Shown here piece after piece: positions 1-7,826 of a stretch of 64,000 nucleotides of DNA (position 1 is its first letter; each line of letters starts with the position of its first letter). The notes under the pieces are model-generated. The model was given only the letters and a program-made list of their open reading frames with translations. It searched no databases and had not been told where the DNA came from. The stretch comes from Clostridia bacterium (GTDB lineage Bacteria; Bacillota; Clostridia; Oscillospirales; CAG-272): the NCBI GenBank assembly GCA_017472285.1, contig JAFUQQ010000034.1:85300-149299 (forward strand), read 5' to 3'. The position numbers and the translations under genes were made by a program.

Positions 1-1
1 G

Positions 2-115
2 GAAATTGATAACAGTGCATTTTGCGGTTGTCCCGGAATGACTGTGTACGCAAACAAAGGCAGTTATGCGGAAAGGTATGCAAAAGAAAATAACATCAAA
101 TTCAAAGCGATCTGA
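2..115 (+). CDS. C-terminal end of a leucine-rich-repeat (BspA-like) protein, partial
   Basis: Only the last 37 codons are in the window; the gene starts upstream of the left edge. The translated tail contains NSAFCGCPGMTVYANKGSY followed by AERYAKENNIKF and a stop. This is the usual last unit of BspA-like (LRR_5) surface proteins, where a short 'F.GC..LTVY...GSYAE.YA..N.I.F' repeat closes the leucine-rich stack. Such proteins are normally secreted and cell-surface exposed; the signal peptide and anchor cannot be seen here. A strong hairpin terminator follows directly, so this is the end of its transcript. The family call rests on the final repeat only. Confidence 0.7.
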   Translation, partial: EIDNSAFCGCPGMTVYANKGSYAERYAKENNIKFKAI

Positions 116-119
116 ATAC

Positions 120-150
120 AAAACGCCTTCTCGTACAGAGAGGGCGTTTT
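120..150 (+). terminator. Intrinsic terminator after the LRR gene
   Basis: AAAACGCC-TTCTC and GAGAG-GGCGTTTT form a 13-bp stem (one G-T pair) around a 5-nt loop, and the 3' arm ends in a T run. It starts 5 bases after the stop codon. Confidence 0.85.
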
Positions 151-155
151 CCTAC

Positions 156-184
156 TTGATTTCACAGGTATTTTGTGATAGAAT
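156..184 (+). promoter_or_regulatory. Promoter of the acetyl esterase gene with a spacer dyad
   Basis: TTGATT (156-161) and TAGAAT (179-184) are separated by exactly 17 bases. The spacer begins with TCACA (162-166) and ends with TGTGA (174-178), an inverted repeat inside the promoter that could be an operator. The downstream gene starts about 40 bases later. No regulator is encoded next to it. Confidence 0.6.
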
Positions 185-222
185 ACATATGAACACAATC
201 CAAAAAAAGAAAGGAATTCGTT

Positions 223-1398
223 ATGTCAAACAATTATTTTGCTTGTAAAACAGACAAAGCACCGCATACTTACCGCTGTGGTGAAATCGCAACGCTGACG
301 CTCTCCTTCCGCAATGAAGGCAAAACTGTTTCCGCTCCCAGATTCAAATGGCAGATCGCGGCGGATTTCGGTTTCAAAGATGAAGGTATCGTTGACGGTA
401 AAAACGGTGAATTTACTTTGACCGCAACCATGGATAAACCCGGTTTTGTTTACGTTACGGCACAAGCTGTCGATGAAAACGGCACACTTCTGCCCGAATC
501 CGATCAATTTTACGGTGGTGTCGGCTTTGAAATTGAAAAGATCACATCCGTAACGGAAGAACCCGATGGTTATCAGAAATTTTGGGAAACCGCAAAAAAA
601 GAACTTTACTGTGTTGATCCCGAAGTCATTTCCATCGTCCCCGTCAAAAAAGATATCAACCATCCGAATCATGATATCTATGATATCCGTATCGTAGCCC
701 CCGGCGGTATTCCCGTTTCGGGCATCCTCACTATTCCAAAAAGTGAAGAAAAACTTGGCGCAAAAGTCGTTTATCAAGGCTATGGTGTCAAGAGTGCATG
801 GATCAATTTCTCCGAAACGGAAATGGTTCTTTGTATCAATGCCCACGGTATCCATAATCTCGAACCGCAATCCTATTATGATGATCTCGCCAAAGGCAGA
901 CTTGCCGGTTATGGCTTCGATAAAGAACAAAATGTAAATCCTCACACCTGTTATTTCAAATATATGATGCTCCGCGCAGGTCAGGCACTCCGTTATATGA
1001 TGACTCGTCCCGAATGGGATGGCAAAAATCTCACAGCACGAGGCGGCAGTCAGGGAGGTGTTCAGGCAATGCAGGCATCATGGCTCGTTCCCGAAGTCAC
1101 TTTCATTGATATTTTCGTACCGTGGCTTTGTGACGTTTCTATGGCAAGTACGGGCAGACTTTGCGGTTGGGGAGATTTTTCGGGCAATGCAATCCGCTTC
1201 TTCGATCTCACGCTCCGTGCAAAATATATCGATAAGAAAACACAGATCATTGCAGGGCTCGGCGACTATACTTCCCCTCCCGCAGGTATCGTTGCTATGA
1301 TGCACAATCTCAAAGGTGAACGCACGCTCTATTTCGGTCAGAGCCGTGAACATATCTATATCGCGCCCGAATCCGAAACTTTTAAAGTTGAAGAATAA
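223..1398 (+). CDS. Acetylxylan esterase-like CE7 family alpha/beta hydrolase
   Basis: The 391-residue protein is an AXE1/CE7-family alpha/beta hydrolase. Members remove acetyl groups from xylan oligosaccharides and cephalosporin-like substrates in the cytoplasm. The nucleophile elbow RGGSQGG lies near residue 270, with an acid candidate in GLGDYTSPP near 346 and a histidine in SREHI near 376, in the family order Ser-Asp-His. The first ~110 residues form an extra beta-rich region (FRNEGKTVSAPRFKW) before the catalytic domain, which makes the protein longer than the ~320-residue core enzymes. There is no signal peptide. The start at 223 is supported by AAAGAAAGGA upstream. The gene is monocistronic, with its own promoter and a double terminator. 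The substrate is inferred from the family only. Confidence 0.85.
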   Translation: MSNNYFACKTDKAPHTYRCGEIATLTLSFRNEGKTVSAPRFKWQIAADFGFKDEGIVDGKNGEFTLTATMDKPGFVYVTAQAVDENGTLLPESDQFYGGVGFEIEKITSVTEEPDGYQKFWETAKKELYCVDPEVISIVPVKKDINHPNHDIYDIRIVAPGGIPVSGILTIPKSEEKLGAKVVYQGYGVKSAWINFSETEMVLCINAHGIHNLEPQSYYDDLAKGRLAGYGFDKEQNVNPHTCYFKYMMLRAGQALRYMMTRPEWDGKNLTARGGSQGGVQAMQASWLVPEVTFIDIFVPWLCDVSMASTGRLCGWGDFSGNAIRFFDLTLRAKYIDKKTQIIAGLGDYTSPPAGIVAMMHNLKGERTLYFGQSREHIYIAPESETFKVEE

Positions 1399-1457
1399 AA
1401 GTCTTCCCCTTGAGGAGAAGACTTAAAAGAGCAGAACTTTTTGAGTTCTGCTCTTTT
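1399..1457. terminator. Two back-to-back terminator hairpins between convergent genes
   Basis: The first hairpin (about 1399-1424) pairs AAGTCTTC with GAAGACTT. The second (1425-1457) pairs AAAAGAGCAGAACT with AGTTCTGCTCTTTT. They serve the esterase gene on the plus strand and the small membrane-protein gene that converges from the right. Confidence 0.85.
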
Positions 1458-1459
1458 CG

Positions 1460-1870
1460 TTATTTAATGCTGATATCGAAAGAATCTCCGCATTTGGGAC
1501 AAGCACATTTATGTTCACCTTTCACTTTGGGCAAACGGATCTGCACCTTACAGTACGGACATTTTCTGTAAACGTGTGTTTTACGGTATTTCCATTTATT
1601 ACGATGTAAAAGAAACCATTCTTTGATCTTTCTTCTCACACGAAGATATTTTTGATTTTCTGCCGTACGTTTCGGAATATTTCTTGAAAACATACGGAAA
1701 AACATATAAATACAAAGCGCAAACGAAATGAGATAAAGAACCGTCCTTGCGATCGTATTCGGAATAAAAAGCATCACAACGGCAAGCAGGAGATACACGA
1801 TCAAAATCCCTTTGGAAAGTTCATCCGCGCCGTATCTGCCGTACATAAAGGAAGCCAGCTTTTGTTTCAT
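1460..1870 (-). CDS. Small membrane protein with C-terminal zinc ribbon
   Basis: The 136-residue protein has two hydrophobic segments (about 20-38 and 43-60), a basic middle part, and a C-terminal zinc ribbon formed by CPYC near residue 104 and CPKCGDSF near 125. The family is common as a hypothetical protein in Clostridia; no function is known to me. The topology suggests a membrane-anchored cytoplasmic zinc ribbon. The start is preceded by GAGAGG. It is a single gene, convergent with the esterase and downstream of proC on the same strand across a ~90-bp gap, so it probably has its own promoter. Confidence 0.7.
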   Translation of the reverse strand: MKQKLASFMYGRYGADELSKGILIVYLLLAVVMLFIPNTIARTVLYLISFALCIYMFFRMFSRNIPKRTAENQKYLRVRRKIKEWFLLHRNKWKYRKTHVYRKCPYCKVQIRLPKVKGEHKCACPKCGDSFDISIK

Positions 1871-1957
1871 ACATATAACCTCTCTTTCTTCTTTGTCATT
1901 AGTATAACATGAAAGATTGGATATTTTATGAACAGAGCGTAAAAAAATAAATATAAT

Positions 1958-2773
1958 TTATCCCCTACCAAGCTCTTTGGTACGGATAAAGGATGCCATC
2001 AAAGCTTTCTCAACGGTATCGGAAAGACCGTTTTCTTCAAAGGATTTTACACCTTCGATCGTGGAACCGCCCGGACTGCAAACCTTAATACGAAGCGATT
2101 CCAAAGATTCTTCGGAAGACATCGCAAGCTTTGCCGCGCCCAGCATCGTCTGTTCCGCATAAAGACGCGCATCTTCTCTTTCCAGACCGAGATTATAACC
2201 CGCTTCCGTCATCGCTTCCAGAAACATATACATAAAAGCAGGACCGCATCCCGAAATCACACTTGCGGCATCGATACGTTTTTCTTTGATCTTTGCAAGC
2301 TTGCCCGCAAAAGAAAGCGCATCCGTAAAGACCTCAAATTCGCTCTCTGTGATGAATTCGTTGGAGGTATAGAGAATCATACCTTCCCCGATCGAAACGG
2401 GCGTATTGGGCATAATACGAATCACAGGAAGTGCGTAGTCCAAAATATACTCGATCGTTGCGATCGAAATTCCAGCCGCCATCGTCACAAGAATGAAATC
2501 TCCGTGTTTTCTTTGTTTCAGGATGGGACGAAGTGCTGTCAATACAGACGGCAAAACTTGCGGCTTTACTCCGAGAAAAATATATTTGCAGGAAGCGGCG
2601 ATACTTTCATTATCAGAAAGCAAAGCCCCCGTTTCCTTTGCAAATGCTTCCGCTTTTTCTGCAGAATAATCTGCAATCATAACGTCGGAAGGCGAAATCT
2701 TTTGACAAACGGCTCTTGCCAATGCGCCGCCCATATTGCCAACACCGATAAAACCAAACGTAGCCATATTCAA
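1958..2773 (-). CDS. proC: Pyrroline-5-carboxylate reductase
   Basis: The 271-residue protein catalyses the last step of proline synthesis, NAD(P)H-dependent reduction of 1-pyrroline-5-carboxylate to proline, in the cytoplasm. The N-terminal Rossmann motif GFIGVGNMGGALA is clear. The C-terminal dimerisation region holds the family signature around GCGPAFMYMFLEAM (near 175) and SPGGSTIEGV (near 235). Length matches the family (260-280). It is the last gene of a proB-proA-proC operon, only 10 bases after proA. Confidence 0.96.
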   Translation of the reverse strand: MNMATFGFIGVGNMGGALARAVCQKISPSDVMIADYSAEKAEAFAKETGALLSDNESIAASCKYIFLGVKPQVLPSVLTALRPILKQRKHGDFILVTMAAGISIATIEYILDYALPVIRIMPNTPVSIGEGMILYTSNEFITESEFEVFTDALSFAGKLAKIKEKRIDAASVISGCGPAFMYMFLEAMTEAGYNLGLEREDARLYAEQTMLGAAKLAMSSEESLESLRIKVCSPGGSTIEGVKSFEENGLSDTVEKALMASFIRTKELGRG

Positions 2774-2783
2774 ACTTCCCTCC

Positions 2784-4040
2784 TTAACGGATCTGTCCGT
2801 TACCTGTGATACGATATTGATATGAAGTCATTTCCATGAGTCCCATCGGACCTCTTGCGTGTAATTTCTGCGTGGAAATACCCATTTCACAACCAAGACC
2901 GAATTCACCGCCATCGGTAAAACGTGTGGATGCATTGATATAGACCGCCGCACTATCCACGATCGAAAGAAATACTTTCTGTGCTTTTTCATCTTCGGCA
3001 ATGATCGCTTCGCTATGTCCCGTCGAATGACAAACGATATGTTCAGCTGCCTCTTTTACGCTGTCCACAACGGCAACAGCAAGAATATAATCCAGAAATT
3101 CCGTATCAAAATCACGTTCACCCGCTTTTGTTCCGTCAATGATTGCCGCAGCACGTTCATCCAATCGAAGTTCCACAGGCTGTTTGCCACCCGTTTTCCG
3201 TTCATCACAAAGCGCATTTTTTAACATCGGCAAAAATGTTTCCGCAATATCGGCATGAACCAGACAAACTTCCGCCGCATTGCAAACGGACGGACGGCTC
3301 GTTTTCGCATTGACCAGAATGGAAACCGCCTTTTCCAAATCTGCACTTTTATCCACATAAATGTGACAAATACCCGTGCCCGTTTCAATACAAGGAACGG
3401 TCGCATTTTCTACACAGGCACGAATGAGTCCCGCACCGCCTCTGGGAATCAACATATCCACGTATCCTCGCGCGCGCATCAATTCATTTGCACCCGTGCG
3501 GGACGTATCATCCAAAATATTGACGGCAGTTTCAGGAAATCCAACAGATTTCAAACCTTTCCGCATCGCTTCCACGATCGCATGAGCGGAAGCATATGCT
3601 TCTTTGCCGCTTCGGAGAACACAGACGTTTCCGCTTTTCAGACAAAGTGCCGCCGCATCGGACGTGACGTTCGGACGGCTTTCATAAATGATCGCAACGA
3701 CACCAAGCGGTACGGAAACTTTTTCGATCACAAGCCCGTTCGGTCTTGTCGTTCTATCCAAAACCTTACCCACAGGATCATCCAATCCCGCAACGGCACG
3801 GATACCGTCAGCCATCCCTTCAATTCTCGCTTCCGTCAACAAAAGACGGTCAATCATCACATCGGAAACAACACCTCTTGCCGCTTCCACATCTTTCGCA
3901 TTTTCCGCGAGTATCATTTCTTTTTCATTCACAAGCGCATCTGCCATTGCCAGAAGCGCATTATTTTTTTCATGAGCCGAAAAAGACGAAAGCACCGCTT
4001 TCGTCTTTTTCGCGCTGTTTAAAATTTCAGCAGTAGTCAT
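2784..4040 (-). CDS. proA: Glutamate-5-semialdehyde dehydrogenase (gamma-glutamyl phosphate reductase)
   Basis: The 418-residue enzyme reduces gamma-glutamyl phosphate to glutamate semialdehyde with NADPH, the second step of proline synthesis. The catalytic cysteine lies in [10 protein letters not shown] near residue 250. Other family stretches are [12 protein letters not shown] near 118, RGGAGLI near 198 and the C-terminal [19 protein letters not shown]. Length is standard. It is transcribed after proB across a 480-bp repeat-filled gap and is tightly linked to proC downstream. Substrate channelling between ProB and ProA is known in other bacteria; here it is only implied by the gene order. 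Confidence 0.97.
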   Translation of the reverse strand: MTTAEILNSAKKTKAVLSSFSAHEKNNALLAMADALVNEKEMILAENAKDVEAARGVVSDVMIDRLLLTEARIEGMADGIRAVAGLDDPVGKVLDRTTRPNGLVIEKVSVPLGVVAIIYESRPNVTSDAAALCLKSGNVCVLRSGKEAYASAHAIVEAMRKGLKSVGFPETAVNILDDTSRTGANELMRARGYVDMLIPRGGAGLIRACVENATVPCIETGTGICHIYVDKSADLEKAVSILVNAKTSRPSVCNAAEVCLVHADIAETFLPMLKNALCDERKTGGKQPVELRLDERAAAIIDGTKAGERDFDTEFLDYILAVAVVDSVKEAAEHIVCHSTGHSEAIIAEDEKAQKVFLSIVDSAAVYINASTRFTDGGEFGLGCEMGISTQKLHARGPMGLMEMTSYQYRITGNGQIR

Positions 4041-4072
4041 TTTGACTTGAGTCCTTTCGGTGTTAAACTATG

Positions 4073-4129
4073 TTGGGGTTTCCGCCCCAAACCCCGATTT
4101 AAGATGATTTTTAAAAAAATCACCTTAAA
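4073..4129. repeat. Two hairpin modules of a dispersed intergenic repeat
   Basis: TTGGGG (4073-4078) pairs with CCCCAA (4085-4090). A second hairpin pairs TTTAAGATGATTTTT with AAAAATCACCTTAAA (about 4098-4129). A hairpin of the same design (AAGGGTGATTTTT) sits after the capsid gene at 44.1 kb, and a TTTAAGAAAACTTTT relative is at 9.4 kb, so this belongs to a recurrent family of intergenic stem modules. Confidence 0.6.
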
Positions 4130-4179
4130 AATCCCAAAAACTTTTCGTATGGGTAAATTTTTTTGCCCTGATAAACCAC

Positions 4180-4522
4180 GAGGCACCACAAAGCGTTTCT
4201 TTTTGCTTACTTTTTCTTTCCGTAAAGAAAAAGTGAGTCCGTATCCCCAAAAATCTGCACTCAGAAAACTATGTGACACCACAGAGCGTTTCTTTTTGCT
4301 TACTTTTTCTTTCCGTAAAGAAAAAGTGAGTCCGTATCCCCAAAAATCTGCACTCAGAAAACTATGTGACACCACAGAGCGTTTCTTTTGGCTCCACTCT
4401 TTTCTTTCCGTAAAGAAAAAGTGAGTCCGTGTCCCCAAAAATCTGCACTCAGAAAACTATGTGGCTCCACAGAGCGTTTCTTTTGGCTCCACTCTTTTCT
4501 TTCCGTAAAGAAAAGGTGGACG
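4180..4522. repeat. Tandem ~93-bp repeat array between proB and proA
   Basis: Four units start at about 4184, 4277, 4370 and 4465 (spacing 93, 93, 95; the last is partial). Each has CACCACAGAGCGTTTCTTTT, then the hairpin TTTCTTTCCGTAAAGAAA, then GTGAGTCCGT, CCCCAAAAATCTGCACTCAG and AAACTATGTG. The array fills the gap inside the proline operon. Related single units occur at 26.3, 28.0, 33.6 and 33.8 kb. Frames on both strands run through it only because the repeats lack stops, so they are not counted as genes. Confidence 0.9.
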
Positions 4523-5296
4523 TTACCCCTTCTTCGTGCCGATGAAACGGGTGCCGAAGGGTTCGCCGTCGATGATCTTATAGAGTATCATCGGATCTTG
4601 ACCATTGGCGATAATCATATCCATACCCGCTTCCGTTGCGATCTGCGCCGCACGGAGCTTTGTTTTCATGCCGCCCGTGCCGAGATCCGAGCCTTTTCCT
4701 TCCGCGAGAGAAAGGATATCGGGTGTCAGGGCTTCGACAACGGGGATCAGTTTGGCATCCGCGTGTTTGCGGGGATCGGCGGTATAAAGACCGTCGATAT
4801 CAGAAAGCAGAACGAGCAGATCGGCATCGATATTTTTTGCAACGATCGCGCCGAGGGTATCGTTGTCACCGATAACGATTTCATCGGTCGCGACGGTATC
4901 GTTTTCATTGATAATGGGCAACGCGCCGAGTTCTAAAAGACGGAACATGGTGTTATGGAAATTCGTGCACCGTTTTTCATTTTCCACGTCTTCACCCGTG
5001 AGCAAAATCTGCGCCACGGTATGATTATATTCACCGAACAGCTTATCGTATGTATACATGAGTTCACATTGACCGACAGCAGCAGCAGCTTGTTTTGTGG
5101 GAATATCGGAGGGACGCTTACCGAGTCCGAGTTTACCAACCCCCATACCGATCGCGCCCGAGGAAATCAATACGACTTCATTGCCCTCATTTTTGAGGTC
5201 ACTCATGACACGGCAAAGGTCTTCCACACGGCGAATATTTAAAAGTCCGGTCGGATAGGCAAGTGTGGACGTTCCGACCTTGATTACAATTCTCAT
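4523..5296 (-). CDS. proB: Glutamate 5-kinase, short form without PUA domain
   Basis: The 257-residue amino-acid kinase phosphorylates the gamma-carboxyl of glutamate with ATP, the committed step of proline synthesis. Motifs are VGTSTLAYPTG at the N-terminus, LISSGAIGMGVGKLGL near 45, INENDTVATDEI near 133, LLSDIDGLYTADPR near 162 and GTGGMKTKLRAA near 206. E. coli ProB has about 367 residues with a C-terminal PUA domain; here the protein ends after the kinase domain, as in several Firmicutes. Feedback inhibition by proline is a family trait and is not visible in the sequence. It is the first gene of the pro operon. AAGGAC lies about 14 bases before the start, a rather long spacing. Confidence 0.95.
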   Translation of the reverse strand: MRIVIKVGTSTLAYPTGLLNIRRVEDLCRVMSDLKNEGNEVVLISSGAIGMGVGKLGLGKRPSDIPTKQAAAAVGQCELMYTYDKLFGEYNHTVAQILLTGEDVENEKRCTNFHNTMFRLLELGALPIINENDTVATDEIVIGDNDTLGAIVAKNIDADLLVLLSDIDGLYTADPRKHADAKLIPVVEALTPDILSLAEGKGSDLGTGGMKTKLRAAQIATEAGMDMIIANGQDPMILYKIIDGEPFGTRFIGTKKG

Positions 5297-5347
5297 AGCA
5301 GTTTTATAAGTCCTTATATATAGATAGCTTTTTAAAATAAAAAAGGT

Positions 5348-6052
5348 TTACAATTCTTCCACAAAACGAACGTAGGAAAGATGGCGGATCTCCGCGAAGA
5401 ATACTTCGAGTCTATCGCGGTCTTTGACGCGGACGTTGACGAGCGCATTGGGATATTCTTCTTCCCCTTCACATTTGCCGATCTGAATACGAACGACGTG
5501 ATTGCCGTCTTCTTTCATTTTTTCGGAAAATTTCGTAAGACCTTCGTTGTTTTCAAATTCAATATAGAAATCGATCTCTTTGGAGCGTTTCTGTACGACT
5601 TTATCCAATTTACCAAGCACCTTCAGCGTAAAGACGATGAAGATCAGCGCAATGGTAACGCCCTCAAGAAAACCGATACCTGCCGCAAGTCCAAGACAAG
5701 CACAAGTCCAAATACTCGCCGCCGTCGTGAGTCCTCTCACCTGGTTTCTGCCCGTAACGATGATCGTACCGACACCAAGGAAACCGACACCGCTGATGAC
5801 CTGTGCGCCAAGACGAGCGGGATCGCCTGTACCAAATGTATTCAACATATATTGGCTCGTGATCATAACCATCGCCGCACCGACACAGACAAGAATATGG
5901 GTTTTGATACCCGCGACACGTCTTTTCATTTCTCGGTCGATACCGATCACAAGACCGACTACCATCGCAAGCAAAAGACGGACGGTAATGCTGAACATAC
6001 TCCATTCGGAAACCGTTTCAACAAGCCACTCCCAAGCATTTACCAAAAACAT
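5348..6052 (-). CDS. MgtC/SapB family membrane protein
   Basis: This 234-residue protein starts at the ATG at 6052, which is preceded by AAAGGGGG; the open frame extends 19 codons further upstream without such a site. The N-terminal ~135 residues hold four or five membrane segments and the MgtC signature region: GLVIGIDREMKRRVAGIKTH near 33, QVISGVGFLGVGTI near 83 and GLTTAASIWTCACLG near 106. The cytoplasmic C-terminal ~80 residues resemble the ACT-like domain of the family. MgtC proteins are tied to growth in low magnesium and to inhibition of F-type ATP synthase in some pathogens; the role in Clostridia is unknown. Transcription follows a branched hairpin. Confidence 0.88.
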   Translation of the reverse strand: MFLVNAWEWLVETVSEWSMFSITVRLLLAMVVGLVIGIDREMKRRVAGIKTHILVCVGAAMVMITSQYMLNTFGTGDPARLGAQVISGVGFLGVGTIIVTGRNQVRGLTTAASIWTCACLGLAAGIGFLEGVTIALIFIVFTLKVLGKLDKVVQKRSKEIDFYIEFENNEGLTKFSEKMKEDGNHVVRIQIGKCEGEEEYPNALVNVRVKDRDRLEVFFAEIRHLSYVRFVEEL

Positions 6053-6075
6053 AATAATCCCCCTTTTATTTTCGA

Positions 6076-6151
6076 TATATAAAAATACCCCGATCCCGAA
6101 AGCCGCCATATCCTATTCCGATAAGGTCTGACGGCAAGTAGGCGGGATCGG
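6076..6151 (-). terminator. Branched hairpin with T-tail upstream of mgtC (terminator or attenuator)
   Basis: CGGGATCGG (6143-6151) pairs with CCGATCCCG (6090-6098). Inside, TGACGGC (6129-6135) pairs with GCCGCCA (6102-6108), and a bulged top stem lies at 6112-6126. On the minus strand the stem is followed by GGTATTTTTATAT. It could end the glycerol-3-phosphate operon or act as an attenuator in the mgtC leader. It does not match the M-box magnesium riboswitch as I know it. Confidence 0.6.
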
Positions 6152-6185
6152 TTCTCTATCAGTGCAGGGGATTATCCGAAAATAA

Positions 6186-6551
6186 TCAACCCGCACACGG
6201 CACGTTTTTCGTTGCGATAACGGCAACACCCGTACCTGCGCAATTTTCAATCACAACGTCGCCGATACAAACGGGCGCTGTCATTTCAACTGCGCTGATC
6301 TCCTTCATACAATCGAAGATCTTGTTTTTCGGAATATCACAAGCGGTCTTTACGGAAACTCTTGCGATGTCCGCGCCGTTCACACGAACGGAAGAAGTAA
6401 CGACTCTCGTGGGATTCGTGACTTCTTTTTTTGCATAATTTGCACCGACGGGACAGGTATTGCCCGCTACGGTAATGTTTTCGCCATCAATGGACACTGT
6501 AAGCGAACAGCCCATCGGACAGCCGATACAAGTCAGATTTTTCGTTTCCAT
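6186..6551 (-). CDS. DUF1667 protein of the anaerobic glycerol-3-phosphate dehydrogenase operon
   Basis: The 121-residue DUF1667 protein carries CIGCPMGC near the N-terminus and a further cysteine in AGNTCPVG near residue 32, an arrangement that suggests a metal or Fe-S site, plus C-terminal cysteines. In Clostridia this family is encoded directly after the two flavoproteins of the anaerobic glycerol-3-phosphate oxidation system, as here (start codon adjacent to the upstream stop). It is presumed to be the small electron-transfer subunit, filling the place of GlpC, although it is not homologous to GlpC. No membrane segment is seen. Confidence 0.85.
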   Translation of the reverse strand: METKNLTCIGCPMGCSLTVSIDGENITVAGNTCPVGANYAKKEVTNPTRVVTSSVRVNGADIARVSVKTACDIPKNKIFDCMKEISAVEMTAPVCIGDVVIENCAGTGVAVIATKNVPCAG

Positions 6552-7817
6552 TTATACTTCCTCCGTGCAGATAACGATCTCTTTGAGATCCGGATATTCA
6601 GCAAAACTCGATTTTTTAAGAACGACCTGTTCCATTTCACCGGGCGCAAGAACACGTTTTTTGCGGCTCGTAATCTTCTGACCATCATAATATACCGAAA
6701 TCGCACGATTGTGATAAATATCAGCAACACGGAAACGAACGGTCACGGAATCACGCATATTTTCCACATCGATAGTCTGAGGAACGGTATAACGAACGCC
6801 ATTTTCCGCTTTGAGTGTGACTTTATGCGTCTTTTCCGTCTGATTTTCAGCAAGAACGTAAGCAGCAGCATTTTCGCCTGCGAGAGCCGCTTCGGAAGAA
6901 ACGTGATCAACTAGGTCATGAACGTGAAGTACGTTACCGCAAGCGAATACGCCGGGAGCACCTGTCTGGAGCTTATCGTCAACATTCGGACCAGATGTTA
7001 CACGATTCATTTCCACACCGATCTCACGGGTAAGCTCGTTTTCGGGAATCAGACCGCAGGAAAGAAGGAGCGTATCACAATCATAATGGATTTCCGTGCC
7101 GGGAATGGGCTGACGGTTTGCATCAACTTCCGCAATCGTAACACCTGTGATACGGTCTTTGCCATCGATACCGACAACGGTATGGCTGAGTTTCAAAGGA
7201 ATATTGAAGTCATTCAGACACTGAACGATATTACGTTTCAGCCCGCCGGAATAGGGCATGAGCTCGGCAACAACTTTGACGTTTGCACCTTCAAGCGTCA
7301 TTCTTCTCGCCATAATAAGACCGATATCGCCGGAGCCGAGAATAACGACTTCTTTACCAACGCTGTAACCTTCAATATTCATCAGGCGCTGTGCCGTACC
7401 TGCGGAATAGATACCTGCGGGACGGAAGCCGGGAATATTGAGCGCACCACGGGGACGTTCGCGGCAACCCATCGCGAGAACGATGGCTTTTGCGGAGATC
7501 TGCACAAGACCTTCGGTCTTGCTCATATAGGTGATGACTTTTTCAGGAGAGATGGAAAGAACCATCGCGCCGAGCTTATACGGAACTTCCATTTCCTTTA
7601 CCTGTTCGATAAAACGAGCGGCATATTCGGGACCTGTGAGTTCTTCTTTGAATGTGTGAAGACCGAAGCCGTTATGGATGCACTGATTGAGAATACCGCC
7701 GAGGGTCGCATCACGTTCGAGAATCAAAAGATCAGAAACGCCTGCTTTTTTTGCGGAGATCGCTGCCGCAAGACCTGCAGGACCGCCGCCAATTACAACA
7801 ATATCATACTGTTTCAT
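6552..7817 (-). CDS. NAD(P)/FAD-dependent oxidoreductase (GlpB-position subunit)
   Basis: The 421-residue flavoprotein has an N-terminal FAD-binding motif VVIGGGPAGLAAA, a second nucleotide motif VVILGSGDIGLIMARRM near 175 for NAD(P)H, and the FAD-contacting stretch GVFACGNVLHVHDLVDHV near 315. The CIHNGFGLH segment near residue 47 is typical of the pyridine nucleotide-disulphide oxidoreductases that pair with DUF1667. It lies between the GlpA-like gene and the DUF1667 gene with 0-9 base gaps, so the three products probably form one complex passing electrons from glycerol-3-phosphate to NAD(P)+ or another carrier. The acceptor is not known from the sequence. Confidence 0.88.
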   Translation of the reverse strand: MKQYDIVVIGGGPAGLAAAISAKKAGVSDLLILERDATLGGILNQCIHNGFGLHTFKEELTGPEYAARFIEQVKEMEVPYKLGAMVLSISPEKVITYMSKTEGLVQISAKAIVLAMGCRERPRGALNIPGFRPAGIYSAGTAQRLMNIEGYSVGKEVVILGSGDIGLIMARRMTLEGANVKVVAELMPYSGGLKRNIVQCLNDFNIPLKLSHTVVGIDGKDRITGVTIAEVDANRQPIPGTEIHYDCDTLLLSCGLIPENELTREIGVEMNRVTSGPNVDDKLQTGAPGVFACGNVLHVHDLVDHVSSEAALAGENAAAYVLAENQTEKTHKVTLKAENGVRYTVPQTIDVENMRDSVTVRFRVADIYHNRAISVYYDGQKITSRKKRVLAPGEMEQVVLKKSSFAEYPDLKEIVICTEEV

Positions 7818-7826
7818 CGTCCCACC

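Noticed and set aside
4037..4438. Repetitive frames on both strands through the 93-bp array
   Set aside because: They exist only because the repeat lacks stops. The product would be repeats of the same hairpin sequence.
4180..4522. CRISPR array
   Set aside because: Units are ~93 bp and nearly identical throughout, with no repeat-spacer alternation, and no cas gene is nearby.
5297..5347. T-box or proline-responsive leader before proB
   Set aside because: The gap is 51 bases and has no T-box consensus or specifier structure.
6052..6180. Magnesium (M-box) or manganese riboswitch upstream of mgtC
   Set aside because: The stem order and conserved bases of these classes are not present; only a terminator-like hairpin is supported.
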